Shown here piece after piece: positions 51,946-60,840 of a stretch of 64,000 nt of DNA. Source of the stretch: Parasphingopyxis algicola (GTDB taxonomy: Bacteria > Pseudomonadota > Alphaproteobacteria > Sphingomonadales > Sphingomonadaceae). Under the pieces are notes generated by a model. The model was not told where the DNA came from and ran no database searches. It saw only the letters and a program-made list of their open reading frames with translations. A program made the position numbers and the translations under genes. The stretch's first letter is position 1; each line of letters opens with the position of its first letter. Location of the stretch: NCBI RefSeq assembly GCF_013378075.1, contig NZ_CP051131.1, forward strand, positions 2,740,501-2,804,500, written 5' to 3'.

Positions 51946-54405
51946 TCAATGCGGACCGTCGACATGTGTGATACCCGCAGTCTCGGGCGCGAGACGCAAC
52001 CCGCCGATGCTGCTGAGCGGCACGAAATCCCCCGAAGGCGTGATGAGATTCTGTGTGGCGATGGCGGCGCTGTCGGCCCGGAAATCATCCTCGAACCGGA
52101 TCCGGACGGGCAATTCTTCGATCTCTTCGAGGATCGATCCGCCCATGGCACCGTCGAGACCATTGCGGATCTGCCGCGCCACGTCGTCGAGCGTCAAACC
52201 CAGCGCACTGGCTTCGTCTTCATCGGCGTCGACCCATAATTTCGGCTCGCCCGGTGCCAGCGTCGCTTCGGTCACGAGCACGTCGGGATCGGAAGTAAGG
52301 CCCAGCCGGACGACCTCTCCGAGCTGCTGCAGTTCGGCGATCGAGGGACCGATCAACTCGAACTGGACCGCCGCATCGACCGGCGGTCCCTGTCCGAATT
52401 TCCGCACGACGATCCGCGCTTCGGGAAAGGCATAGACCAGATCGCGTTCCAGCTGCGGCACCAGCCTGGCCGTTTCGCCCGAGTCCGCAGTCGATACGAT
52501 GGCATGCGCGAAATGCGATGCTGCGTCCTGGTCCATGACCTGATTGTAATAAACCGAAGGAAAACTGCCGCCGACCAGCCAGTCGACACCCCTGACAGCC
52601 TGATCCTCGCGCAGATGGCCCTCTATACGGCGCGCCGTCTCGCGCGTTGCCGACAAGGACGTCGATTGCGGCATCCATACCCGTACCTCGAACATATCCC
52701 GGTCGATCGGCGGGAAGAACTGGTTGCCGAGCGTCGGTGTGAGGAGAAATCCGAGCACCGGTGCGGCGAAGGCGATCGCAAAGGCGATACGCGGCGTCCG
52801 GATGGCGCGCCGAAGCCAGTCGCCGAAAGTCGCCGCGATCTGCTCGCCACGTACTCCATCGCGCAGCATATCGGTGCGTTCGCCGTTTTCCGGCGGCCGG
52901 CCGAACTGCGCCGCGAGGGCGGCGATGACCGTAATCGCCAGCACATAGGAACTGGCGATTGCCAGAATGACGCTGATGCCGATCCAGCCGACGAAATCGC
53001 CGGCATTTCCGGGGAGGAGCACTATGGGCGCAAAAGCGATGACCGTCGTCAGCGTCGATGCGAAGAGCGGTATGGCAAGATGCGCGAGCGTGGCTTGCAT
53101 GGCCTCGCCCGCCTCCATGCCCTTGCCGAGATTCTGGTTGGTCTCGTCGACGATGACGATGGCGTTGTCGATCAGGAGCCCGAGCGCGATGATCATGCCG
53201 AAGATCGACATCTGGTGCAGCGCCCCGCCCATCATCATGACCAGCAGCAATACCGTTGCGCCGACCAGCGGCAGCGACGAACTCACGATGAGCGCCGATC
53301 GCCAACCCATGACGGCAAGGACGACGAGCATGACGACGATCGCACCGAGCAGCAGGTTGAAGCCCAGATCGCCAAGCCGTTCGACCGTATAGTGGCTTTG
53401 GTCGAATGTCTCCGACAGGATGATCCCCGGGCCGAGTTCATCGCGATATCGATCCATCAGGGACTGTACTTCGGCACGCCAGACGTCGACACGCTCGCCA
53501 TCGTCTATCCGGGCCGCAACGAAAATCGTACGCCGGTCGTCGCTCAATCCGATTTCCTGTGGAGGTTCGCGCCATGCGCGCGCGATATCGGCGATGTCAG
53601 ATAGGCGAACGGCCTCGCCATTCTCGTCGGTGATGAGCGGTACCGAACCGATCCGGCCGAGCGACCCGAATTCACCCTCCACCTCGAACGGGATATCGGC
53701 GGTTTCACCACGCAAGGTTCCGGCGGCGCTTCGGCTGTCGGCACGTTCCAGGGCCGTGGCGATCGATTGGGGGTCGAGACCGTGCAGCGCTAGCGCCGAC
53801 GGATCCGGCGTCACCGTGATTTCCTCGTCCGGCGCGCCATAGATGCGCACGATCTCGGTGCCGTCGATGTTGCGCAGGCCGTCGGCCAGGTCTTCGGACA
53901 ATCGGGCCAATATGCCGAGTTGCGTTTCGGCGTTCGACTCCCAGCTGAATGCGGCGATATAGGTAAAGGCGACCGCCCCCCGCTTGTCGTCGAAGACGGG
54001 ATCCGAAGCGCTGGCCGGAAATTCCGTTGCGGCATCGGCCAGACGGTCGCGAATTTCGGAAAACACCTCCTCGTTGCTGCTTGTCGTGATCGCATCGATC
54101 AGTTCGATACTGACGACCGACAGCCCGGCGCGGGAAGTCGAGTTGATCTCGTCTATCTCGGGAATCTCCTGGAGCCGGTCTTCGATATGCTCGGTGATCA
54201 GCGCCTCAACCCGTTCGGCCGACGCGCCGGGCAAAGCCGTCAAAACGATCGGATTGCGCTGCGTGATGCGAGGATCCTCGATCCGCGGGACTTGGCCGAA
54301 CGCGATAAGCCCGCCGAACAGGATGATCGTGATCGTCAGGTAGAGCAGATGCGCGTTGCGTAGAAACAACGGCGGGCGAGATCTTCCGGTGGGTTTGAGA
54401 TCCAT
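51946..54405 (-). pseudogene. RND efflux permease, C-terminally truncated
   Basis: This is a MexB/AcrB-like RND permease of 819 residues where about 1,030 are normal. It has TM1 near 20-38, the first porter domain, and TM2-TM6 with the TM4 proton-relay block GLLIDNAIVIVDETNQN near residue 410. TM7 (IAFAIAFAAPVLGFLLTP) and most of the second porter domain follow. The frame then stops after GITHVDGPH, so TM8-TM12 and the TM10 Lys/TM11 residues needed for proton transfer are missing. Only about 100 nt separate the stop from the convergent otsA stop, so no hidden remainder exists. The ATG shares one base with the adaptor stop. Such a protein should not pump alone. I call it a pseudogene, but a partner for the C-terminal half elsewhere is possible. 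Confidence 0.8.
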
Positions 54406-55598
54406 CAGGAGTCTCCGGCGTCGGGGCCGACGATCATGATCTCGGCATTGGGGGTCAAGCGGTGGACGCCCTCGACGACGATGCGATCTCCATCCCTGAT
54501 GGTACCGCGCACAAACGCCCGCCCGTCCGATTGATGGAGCAACTCCAACTCCCGGCGCACCGCTCGCATGGTCCCCTGGTTATTCGTAACCGCGGCATAG
54601 GCCGCCCAAAGACCGCGACGGCTTTCGGTAAGTGCCGAGAGCGGAAGCCAGAAACCGGTTTCGCTTTCGTCCGATTCAAGCGCTAGCGTCGCGAGATCGC
54701 CCGACCGGATTTCGCCGATCTCCGCCGGCAGCGTGAACAGCGCGTCGACCGTCCGCGTGCGCGCACTGCGCGCCGGAGCGAGGCTCTCGAGCGTCGCTTC
54801 GAACCGCCGTCCATCGACAGACAGAGAATAGAGTTCACCGGGCGTCAATTGCTGCAATGCGGCACCCGAGACGCCAATACGGGCTTGCGGCGCTTCGCGT
54901 TCGACGACGGAGAGGACCGCAGGGCCCGTGGCAACCACCTCGCCTTCGTCGGAATGCCGCAACACGACGATGCCGTCGAAGGGGGCACGGATCACCGATT
55001 TCGCGATATCGACATCAACGGCGCCGATCTGGGCGACGATTGCCTGAACCGATGCTGCGCGCGCGCCGCGCGTGAAGCGCGCTTCGTCCAGCTGTTGCTG
55101 CGACACCGCGCCGCTCACGGCATCGAACAGCCGTTGCGTCCGATCGGCAGTAGCCGATGCGAGTGCGAGGTCGGCGCGCGCCTGAGAAAGCCGCCCGACG
55201 AGTTCAGCGCGCCGGGCCCGCAGTCGCTGCGTATCGAGCGCAGCCAGCGGCTGACCGCGACGGAACTCGTCGCCGTCATCGACAAGGATGTTCGCAATCC
55301 GGCCACCCAGTTCGAACCCGAGTTCGCTTTCGCGCCGGGCCTCGACCCGCCCGACGTAATTTTCGCCAATGGCATAGCCTTGCTGTTGGCGCACGGTAAC
55401 GACCGCAACGCTGGTCGCGCTATCGACTTCGGCCGCTGTTCGGGAAAAGGAGCCGACGACATAGGTGACCGCCGCAAGCGCCAAGATGACCGCACCGATC
55501 ACCAATAAAGAACGCCGTCGGACGTGTCGGAAGTCGCCAACCCGCCGGCTTTGCCAGACAATTGAGGCCCTCTCGCGGATGTCCTGCACAAGTTGCAT
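54405..55598 (-). CDS. RND efflux periplasmic adaptor (HlyD/MFP family)
   Basis: The product is a 397-residue membrane-fusion protein with an N-terminal anchor (SLLVIGAVILALAAVTYVVG). A lipoyl/barrel-sandwich part (ENYVGRVEARRESELGFELG, IANILVDDGDEFRRGQPLAAL) and a hairpin of two long helices (residues about 130-200) follow, with the second lipoyl half in VIRAPFDGIVVLRHSDEGEV. Beta-barrel and membrane-proximal domains end the protein. It links the RND permease to an outer-membrane channel. The ATG at 55598 (residue M-Q-L-V-Q) is preferred because AAAGG lies 7 nt upstream; an earlier ATG at 55664 would run into the palindromic operator. It overlaps the permease start by 1 nt. Confidence 0.93.
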   Translation of the reverse strand: MQLVQDIRERASIVWQSRRVGDFRHVRRRSLLVIGAVILALAAVTYVVGSFSRTAAEVDSATSVAVVTVRQQQGYAIGENYVGRVEARRESELGFELGGRIANILVDDGDEFRRGQPLAALDTQRLRARRAELVGRLSQARADLALASATADRTQRLFDAVSGAVSQQQLDEARFTRGARAASVQAIVAQIGAVDVDIAKSVIRAPFDGIVVLRHSDEGEVVATGPAVLSVVEREAPQARIGVSGAALQQLTPGELYSLSVDGRRFEATLESLAPARSARTRTVDALFTLPAEIGEIRSGDLATLALESDESETGFWLPLSALTESRRGLWAAYAAVTNNQGTMRAVRRELELLHQSDGRAFVRGTIRDGDRIVVEGVHRLTPNAEIMIVGPDAGDS

Positions 55599-55632
55599 TT
55601 CGGCGCCTTTCGACCGGCTGAAGTGTAATGTG

Positions 55633-55664
55633 TTTACTTGATATGCAATAAAGTGTATATACAC
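55633..55664 (+). promoter_or_regulatory. promoter with 12-bp palindrome over the -10, probable MarR operator
   Basis: TTTACT (55633-55638), a 17-nt spacer and TATATA (55656-55661) form a good sigma-70-like promoter for the outer-membrane factor gene at 55704. The -10 lies inside the perfect palindrome GTGTATATACAC (55653-55664), so a protein bound there would block it. The palindrome is 55 nt from the divergent adaptor start. A near-identical palindrome GTGCATATGCAC overlaps the marR start (57494-57505). MarR as the binder is inference. Confidence 0.65.
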
Positions 55665-55703
55665 ATCAATGACTCGTCAAGGACGGAGAATGCGGGACCT
55701 GCC

Positions 55704-57275
55704 ATGAATCAACGCGACGACCGGAAAGACAATCGTGCGGACCGGACCTCCCGGTGCCGATCGGCTATTTGTCTGGCATCCCTGGCTGCGATTTTTGGCG
55801 CCTGCGCGCCTGCTATTGATTATGCCCGGCCCGAAAGACTTGCCGTGACACATCCTGCTCCGGAGGTCGCGGAAGCCGAGACTTCGGCCCCGGAGACCGG
55901 CGAATGGGCTGTAAGCTTCGCCGTCCGCAACAATCCGCAGAAGGGATGGTGGCGTTGGTTTCAGGCCGAAGATCTCGACCATATTGTCGAGACCGCCTTT
56001 GCCAGTAACCCGAGCTTGGAAGAAGCGCGGGCCCGCCTGCGGCGAGCGGGGGCGGGTCTCGATGGTCGGGAGGGTGCGCGCCTTCCGAGCCTCGGTTTCG
56101 GCGTCGAGAGCGCGCGCCAAGATGTACCGAATCTCGCTGCCGGCGCCGATGGCGCCGAGTTCAGCAGCTACTCGGCGGCTCTATCCTTTTCATACAATTT
56201 CGATCTGTTTGGTGCCGAGCGGGACGCGGTCGACGCGGCGCAAGCCGATTTTAATGACGCCGCCTATCAACTGCAGGCCGCCCATCTCGACCTCGCGCGC
56301 GCCATCGCGACCACCTTCATCGAAATCGCGGCGCTTCGGGAAAGCATCGCCGTCAGGGAGGAGTTGATCGCGAGCCAGGATCGCCGCCTCGTCCTTATCG
56401 CGGCCAGAGTCCGGACCGGTTTGGCGCCGGGCTCGCTGTTGTCGGACGCTGAAGCCGAGATCGCTACGCTCCGCGCGCCGATCCCGCGTCTGCGCCGGCA
56501 ATTGCGTTTTGCGGAAAACCGTCTGACGGTGCTCGCCGGTCGCGCGCCAGCCGAAGCGGTGACGATCGAAACCGGGCTGCTCGACCTGACGATGCCAGCC
56601 GAAGTGCAGCTTCTGCTTCCGGCCGAACTGGCGCGGCATCGGCCCGATATTCTTGCCGCCGAGGCGCGGCTTGCCGCGGCATCGGCCCGGGTCGGCGTCG
56701 CCAACGCCCGGCTCTATCCCGACCTTGAGATTACGGCCGCGGCCGGCGGCGGTGGGATCGATGCGGCCGGCATCGCCGCCAGCTTCAATCCGCTTTGGAC
56801 GATCGCCGCTTCGCTGGCAGGCCCGATATTTCAAGGCGGCCAACTGCGCGCCGAACGCAGGTCTGCCATCGCCGATTATCAGGCCGCACTGGCGGGGTAT
56901 CAGGCAACAATCCTCCATGCGCTTCAGCAGGTGGCCGACGGCATCGGCGCGCTCGAACAGGACGCGCTGGGCCTGACCGCGACGGCCCTTTCCATGGCCT
57001 CGGCGCGACGCAGCTTCATGCTCGCCCAAGCGCAATTCGACGCCGGGCTGATCGATTTCACCGACGTCATCGTCGTCGAGCGCCGATACCAGGAAGCGCG
57101 CCTCGATCACGTTCAGTCGATCGCGACGCGCCTTCAGGACGCGAACGCGCTCTTTGCCGCTCTCGCGACGGGGCCCCTGTCCCGCGAAGAGTTGGCGGGA
57201 GTCGCCGCCCGGGACCATCTCGAAGCGACATGGCGCCAGCTCCGCGCCGGCCGTCCACCGAGGAGTCTGAGATGA
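55704..57275 (+). CDS. outer-membrane efflux lipoprotein, NodT/TolC family
   Basis: The product is a 523-residue outer-membrane factor of the NodT group. It has a signal peptide with a lipobox-like IFGAC (Cys near residue 33), then two TolC-type repeats with the helices of the periplasmic tunnel. These include SNPSLEEARARLRRAGAGLD, DLARAIATTFIEIAALRESI and DRRLVLIAARVRTGLAPGSL, and, in the second half, DILAAEARLAAASARVGVAN. It provides the exit duct for the RND adaptor complex. The ATG at 55704 is chosen because the signal peptide begins there; GGGAC lies 7 nt upstream. It is divergent from the adaptor and its stop overlaps a 58-codon ORF (ATGA). Confidence 0.92.
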   Translation: MNQRDDRKDNRADRTSRCRSAICLASLAAIFGACAPAIDYARPERLAVTHPAPEVAEAETSAPETGEWAVSFAVRNNPQKGWWRWFQAEDLDHIVETAFASNPSLEEARARLRRAGAGLDGREGARLPSLGFGVESARQDVPNLAAGADGAEFSSYSAALSFSYNFDLFGAERDAVDAAQADFNDAAYQLQAAHLDLARAIATTFIEIAALRESIAVREELIASQDRRLVLIAARVRTGLAPGSLLSDAEAEIATLRAPIPRLRRQLRFAENRLTVLAGRAPAEAVTIETGLLDLTMPAEVQLLLPAELARHRPDILAAEARLAAASARVGVANARLYPDLEITAAAGGGGIDAAGIAASFNPLWTIAASLAGPIFQGGQLRAERRSAIADYQAALAGYQATILHALQQVADGIGALEQDALGLTATALSMASARRSFMLAQAQFDAGLIDFTDVIVVERRYQEARLDHVQSIATRLQDANALFAALATGPLSREELAGVAARDHLEATWRQLRAGRPPRSLR

Positions 57276-57448
57276 CCGACCAAAACAGCCTCGAAAAGTC
57301 CGCGGGCCACGGTCGCCTGGCCGCCATCGCTCGCCGGGTGGAGGTAATGGCAGCGCTGATCGACAGCCCTGACGGCGGGATAACAGAATTGGAAGTCCGT
57401 CTCGCCGAGCTCGAGCACAAGGTCGAAGAAATCGAACGTGAAAAATGA
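57272..57448 (+). CDS. small coiled-coil protein (58 aa) coupled to the efflux channel gene
   Basis: This 58-codon ORF starts with an ATG overlapping the stop of the outer-membrane factor by 4 nt and has GAGGAG 8 nt upstream, both good signs of a real, coupled gene. The product begins MTDQNSLEKSAGHGR, continues with a helical ARRVEVMAALIDSP, and ends in a heptad-like ELEVRLAELEHKVEEIEREK that should form a short coiled coil. It has no signal peptide and no known family to me. It lies between the channel gene and marR. A role in assembling or regulating the pump is possible, but nothing shows it. Confidence 0.68.
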   Translation: MTDQNSLEKSAGHGRLAAIARRVEVMAALIDSPDGGITELEVRLAELEHKVEEIEREK

Positions 57449-57493
57449 CCTGTCCGATAGCACCAGCCGCATCTTGACGGTCGAACATGGGAG

Positions 57494-57505
57494 GTGCATA
57501 TGCAC
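57494..57505 (+). promoter_or_regulatory. 12-bp palindrome GTGCATATGCAC on the marR start, candidate MarR operator
   Basis: A perfect palindrome covering the translation start of marR, matching GTGTATATACAC at 55653-55664 at 10 of 12 positions, with the two differences symmetric. The common form is GTGYATATRCAC. Two such sites flanking one locus, one over a promoter and one over the regulator's start, suggest autorepression and control of the pump by MarR. The palindrome is seen; its use is inferred. Confidence 0.6.
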
Positions 57506-57970
57506 TTAATGTCCGGAATACCATCAGATCTTAGTGCGCTCGCCGACGAAGCGAAAACCGAGTGTCTCTGTCAGGGAGCGCGCAAGGCTGCGCGGCTTGT
57601 CACCCGCGTCTATGATGACGCGCTGCGCTCGCTAGGCCTCAAAGGCACGCAGTTCACGATACTCGCGGCGGCTACGGCGGCGGATGGCAGCACCAGCCTA
57701 TCCGAGCTTGCCGACCTCCTCGGAATGGAGCGCACGACCTTGACCCGGAACTTGAGGCCGCTTGTGCGGGACGGCTATCTCGAGATCGACGATAAATCGC
57801 TTTCCGGCCGCGCCCGCGCGGTCAGGATCACCGATAGCGGCATAAAGCTTTTCGGCGAAGCGGGTACGCGCTGGCGAGAGGTGCAATCCCTGCTCAAGAA
57901 AAATCTCGGAAATAACCAGTGGGGCACGACGCGTGCCGCGCTCAAAGCCGTCGCGACGGCTGCGCGATAG
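57500..57970 (+). CDS. MarR-family transcriptional regulator
   Basis: The product is a 156-residue MarR winged-helix protein. It has the N-terminal dimerisation helix (ECLCQGARKAARLVTRVYDD), the recognition region TSLSELADLLGMERTTLTRN near residues 74-93, and the wing DDKSLSGRARAVRITDSG. MarR proteins repress efflux genes and are released by phenolic or lipophilic ligands, in line with the adjacent RND locus. The ATG at 57500 has GGGAGG 5 nt upstream; GTG at 57494 and ATG at 57509 are alternatives. The start overlaps the palindrome described above. It follows the small coiled-coil ORF by about 50 nt. Confidence 0.93.
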   Translation: MHLMSGIPSDLSALADEAKTECLCQGARKAARLVTRVYDDALRSLGLKGTQFTILAAATAADGSTSLSELADLLGMERTTLTRNLRPLVRDGYLEIDDKSLSGRARAVRITDSGIKLFGEAGTRWREVQSLLKKNLGNNQWGTTRAALKAVATAAR

Positions 57971-58448
57971 CCAAAGTCCACACCCGAGCACCATCGGCGT
58001 CATCAGTCCGGATGAGGGACGCGGAGTGGTACGCGAGAGCCAAGTCCGGGCCGGGCCGCGCGATCCGCGACGCGGTTGACACCGGTTGACACGGGCCCGG
58101 GCAATGCGCCCGATCATGGCCCAAAGTTCACATAGTATACACACAACTCGCCCTGCGAACGACGCGTGTACCATGTCGGTGCGAAGAAGATAAACAGGGC
58201 CCGCACTCGAGCAGGCGGATGTCAAAGAGCCGGCGGCCGGGCCGCTGGCGTCAGGTTACCATGAGCGGGCATGTGTAGGACAGGACAAAGGATGCGGCGG
58301 CTCCACCGTCCGCGCCGCGGCTGGCGGCCGGGTCGGCCTGGCGTTCGGGTTCTGACTGCGGCCCGACAACCGGGTCGCACGAGGCCGGTAGCTTTCCACC
58401 CCCATGAAAGGTACCGGCCTTTTTCGGGACCGATGCAAACGCTGCCGT
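57971..58448. other. 478-nt gap between marR and the acyl-CoA ligase gene
   Basis: No gene of convincing composition is seen on either strand. The gap contains a perfect tandem repeat CGGTTGACAC at 58073-58082 and 58083-58092 (each carries a -35-like TTGACA), a short AT-rich patch GTATACACACAAC near 58135, and a strong plus-strand terminator at 58382-58424. A small RNA between them is possible. marR and the ligase gene converge here, so the terminator could also belong to a long marR transcript. Confidence 0.5.
58382..58424 (+). terminator. intrinsic terminator, plus strand
   Basis: A 9-bp stem (AGGCCGGTA, 58382-58390, with its complement at 58412-58420) is extended by CTTTC/GAAAG inside and followed by five T (58420-58424). 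It lies about 410 nt after the marR stop, unusually far, and only points in the plus direction. On the minus strand no T tract follows, so it does not end the ligase operon. Confidence 0.8.
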
Positions 58449-59936
58449 CTATCGATCGGCTGCCGCGTCGACGAGCGAGCGCTTCATGATCTTGCCGCTG
58501 GCGTTGCGCGGCAGCGCGCCGAGGAAGCTTACCCGTTTCGGAACCTTGTAGGGCGCAAGCGCCGACCGGCAGGCGGCAAGGATATCGTCGACCGATATGC
58601 TCCTGCCCGCCGCGCGCACCACGAATGCATGCAGGCTTTCGCCCCATTCGTCGTCGGGCTCGCCGACCACCGCGCATTCCGCAACGCCCGTCAATTGCTC
58701 GATCGCATTCTCCACCTCGCGCGGATAGACGTTCATCCCGCCGGTCACGATCATGTCCTTCTTGCGGTCGGTGATCGTGATGAAACCATCCGGGTCGCGC
58801 ACCGCCAGGTCGCCGACCGTGACCCAGCCGTCGACAATCGCGGCGGCGGTGTCCTCGGGCCGGTTCAGATAGCCGTTGAAGGTGTAGGGGCTGCGGCAGA
58901 ACAGTTCGCCCGGCTCGTAGCTATCCGCGATGCTGCCATCCTCGCGCCGCAGCTCGATCTCCATGTTGAGAAAGGCCGTGCCCACGCTGCGCGGTTTACG
59001 GAGCAGGTCGGCGGGCCGGATATTGGTGACGATCCCGCCCTCGGTCGAGCCATAGGTTTCGTGCAGCAGCCCCTCGCCGAAATACGCGACGGCGGCCTTC
59101 TTCAGAGCCGGCGCCAGCGCCGCGGCATTGGAAATGATCGTCCTTAACCTGTGCCGCCCGCGATAGCGTTCCAGCAGTCCGGCCTCGGCGGCGAACAGGC
59201 GATGCAGATGCGTCGGAACGACGAAGATACCGTTCGGCTCGTGATCGGCGAGCGCTTCGAGAATGTCGTCGGGTTCGCTCGAATAGACGAGCGTACAGCG
59301 GCCGCCATGAAATAGCGGCGCGAAGGCGAAGGCGAGGCCCGCGCCATGGCACATCGGCGCCAGCGCCAGGAAATGGTCGTCGCGGCCGAAACAGCCATAT
59401 TCGGTCGCCATTGCGGCGAACAGGAGGCAGCGGCTGCGGTGCGAGAGCAGCACGCCCTTGGGGTGGCCCGTCGTTCCCGAGGTATAGGCGATGGAAAAGC
59501 TTTCGCGTTCGTCGATCGCGGGTGCGGGCGGCGGCGGCGGCGCGGCGGCGAGCGCCCGCTCGAATTCGTCGCCCAGGCGAAGCGTTTCGGGTGCTGGGTC
59601 TGGCAGGGCGACCGATTCCGCCGCGATCACCAGCCGGGGTTCGCAGTCGCGGAAAATCCCGTCCAGTTCCTCGGCCGACAGCGCGGGATTGAGCGTCGCG
59701 ACGATAATCCCGCGTTCCGACAGGCCGGCGACGGTCTCGATATATTCGATGCAGTTGGGCGCGATGAGCGCGACCACATCGCCCTTGTCCAGTTCACGCG
59801 ATGCGGCCAGTCCGCCGGTCTGCGTGATCCGCCCGGTCAGTTCCCGATAGGTGCGGGAAGCGCCGTCGCTGTCGAGAAGCGCAAGCTTGTCCGGTGCCGC
59901 CGTCGCCGCGCAGCGAATGCCCCGGGCGATCGTCAT
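58449..59936 (-). CDS. class I adenylate-forming enzyme (acyl-CoA ligase)
   Basis: The product is a 495-residue AMP-binding enzyme of the ANL superfamily that activates a carboxylic acid to its CoA thioester. P-loop motif SIAYTSGTTGHPKGVLLSHR is near residue 160, NAAALAPALK and the YGSTEGG motif near 285, then GWVTVGDLAVRDPDGFITIT and IVTGGMNVYPREVE near 390. The catalytic Lys is in NASGKIMKR near 485. The start is placed at the ATG at 59936. An in-frame TTG at 59960 is also possible, and the GGAGGAG upstream best suits a 3-codon reading (59944) that ends in ATGA on this start. It is the last gene of the right-edge operon. Substrate unknown. Confidence 0.92.
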   Translation of the reverse strand: MTIARGIRCAATAAPDKLALLDSDGASRTYRELTGRITQTGGLAASRELDKGDVVALIAPNCIEYIETVAGLSERGIIVATLNPALSAEELDGIFRDCEPRLVIAAESVALPDPAPETLRLGDEFERALAAAPPPPPAPAIDERESFSIAYTSGTTGHPKGVLLSHRSRCLLFAAMATEYGCFGRDDHFLALAPMCHGAGLAFAFAPLFHGGRCTLVYSSEPDDILEALADHEPNGIFVVPTHLHRLFAAEAGLLERYRGRHRLRTIISNAAALAPALKKAAVAYFGEGLLHETYGSTEGGIVTNIRPADLLRKPRSVGTAFLNMEIELRREDGSIADSYEPGELFCRSPYTFNGYLNRPEDTAAAIVDGWVTVGDLAVRDPDGFITITDRKKDMIVTGGMNVYPREVENAIEQLTGVAECAVVGEPDDEWGESLHAFVVRAAGRSISVDDILAACRSALAPYKVPKRVSFLGALPRNASGKIMKRSLVDAAADR

Positions 59937-59964
59937 CGCGACATGGCCGGTCTCCTCCAACGGA

Positions 59965-60840
59965 TCAGCCTCTCATACGCGCTGCAAGGGAGGGGAACAC
60001 CGCCAGGGCATTGTCTCGCATCACCTGGCGGAAGGATTCTTCCCGAAGCCCGAATTCCTCGACCTCGCGGCGTCCGCGGCGCGGGTCGATCACCGGCCAG
60101 TCGGTGCCGAACAGAACTTTGTCGCTGCCATAGGAATCCATGTACCGGATCAGCGATTTCGGCAGATGTTTGGGCGCATAGGCATCGATCCCGATAAAGA
60201 CGTTGGCGTGCTTCCAGGCCATGGCGATCATCTCGTCGGCCCAGGGCGTGCCGACATGGATGCCGATCAGCTTCAGTTCGGGAAAGTCGATCGCGATCCG
60301 ATCGAGCAGGATCGGGCGCGCGACCGACGGCAGGCGGACATCCTTCTGGTAGATCAGGTTCTGCCCGACCTGCATCATGATGGGAATGTCGAGCTCGCAG
60401 CATTTGGCGTAGATCGGATACCATTGCGGCGCATCGGGCGGCAGCGAGAACCAGTGCGGATAGCTGTGCGCGCCGACAAAGCCATACTCGCGCACCGCTT
60501 CCTCGAGATCGTAGAGCTGCTGCATGCCGCGCGTTGGATCGACGCCGGCCAGGCCGGAAAAGCGCGTCGGATGGGCCGCGACATAGTCGGCGACCTGGGC
60601 ATAGGGAATTTCGAACGAGCCTTTGCGCAGCGGATCGCCGGCGCGCACCGCGATCAGCAGCGCGTGATCGACCTGTGCCGCGTCCATGATTTCCAGATGC
60701 CGCTCGATCGTCAGCCCGCTGCGCATATCCTCGGGCATGCGGATCTGGGCCATGAAATTCTCGTCATAACCGGTCTGGCCCTTTGTCATCTCCTGCGGGG
60801 TAAAGGGGTTCATCACGATATCGATCGCGCCCACCGTCAT
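59965..60840 (-). CDS. amidohydrolase family 2 protein lacking the N-terminal HxH
   Basis: The product is a 291-residue TIM-barrel protein of the amidohydrolase-2 family (PF04909), which contains decarboxylases and lactonases. Typical late blocks are present: GIHVGTPWADEMI with His195, and VLFGTDWPVIDP with Asp247. However, the first-strand IDxHxH is replaced by IDIVMN (V9 and N11), so metal binding is not canonical. I recall other amidohydrolase-2 members opening with a similar IDVWM-type block, so this may be a distinct subfamily. The ATG at 60840 overlaps the upstream SnoaL-like gene's stop by 4 nt, and the ligase start lies close downstream. The reaction is unknown. Confidence 0.85.
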   Translation of the reverse strand: MTVGAIDIVMNPFTPQEMTKGQTGYDENFMAQIRMPEDMRSGLTIERHLEIMDAAQVDHALLIAVRAGDPLRKGSFEIPYAQVADYVAAHPTRFSGLAGVDPTRGMQQLYDLEEAVREYGFVGAHSYPHWFSLPPDAPQWYPIYAKCCELDIPIMMQVGQNLIYQKDVRLPSVARPILLDRIAIDFPELKLIGIHVGTPWADEMIAMAWKHANVFIGIDAYAPKHLPKSLIRYMDSYGSDKVLFGTDWPVIDPRRGRREVEEFGLREESFRQVMRDNALAVFPSLAARMRG

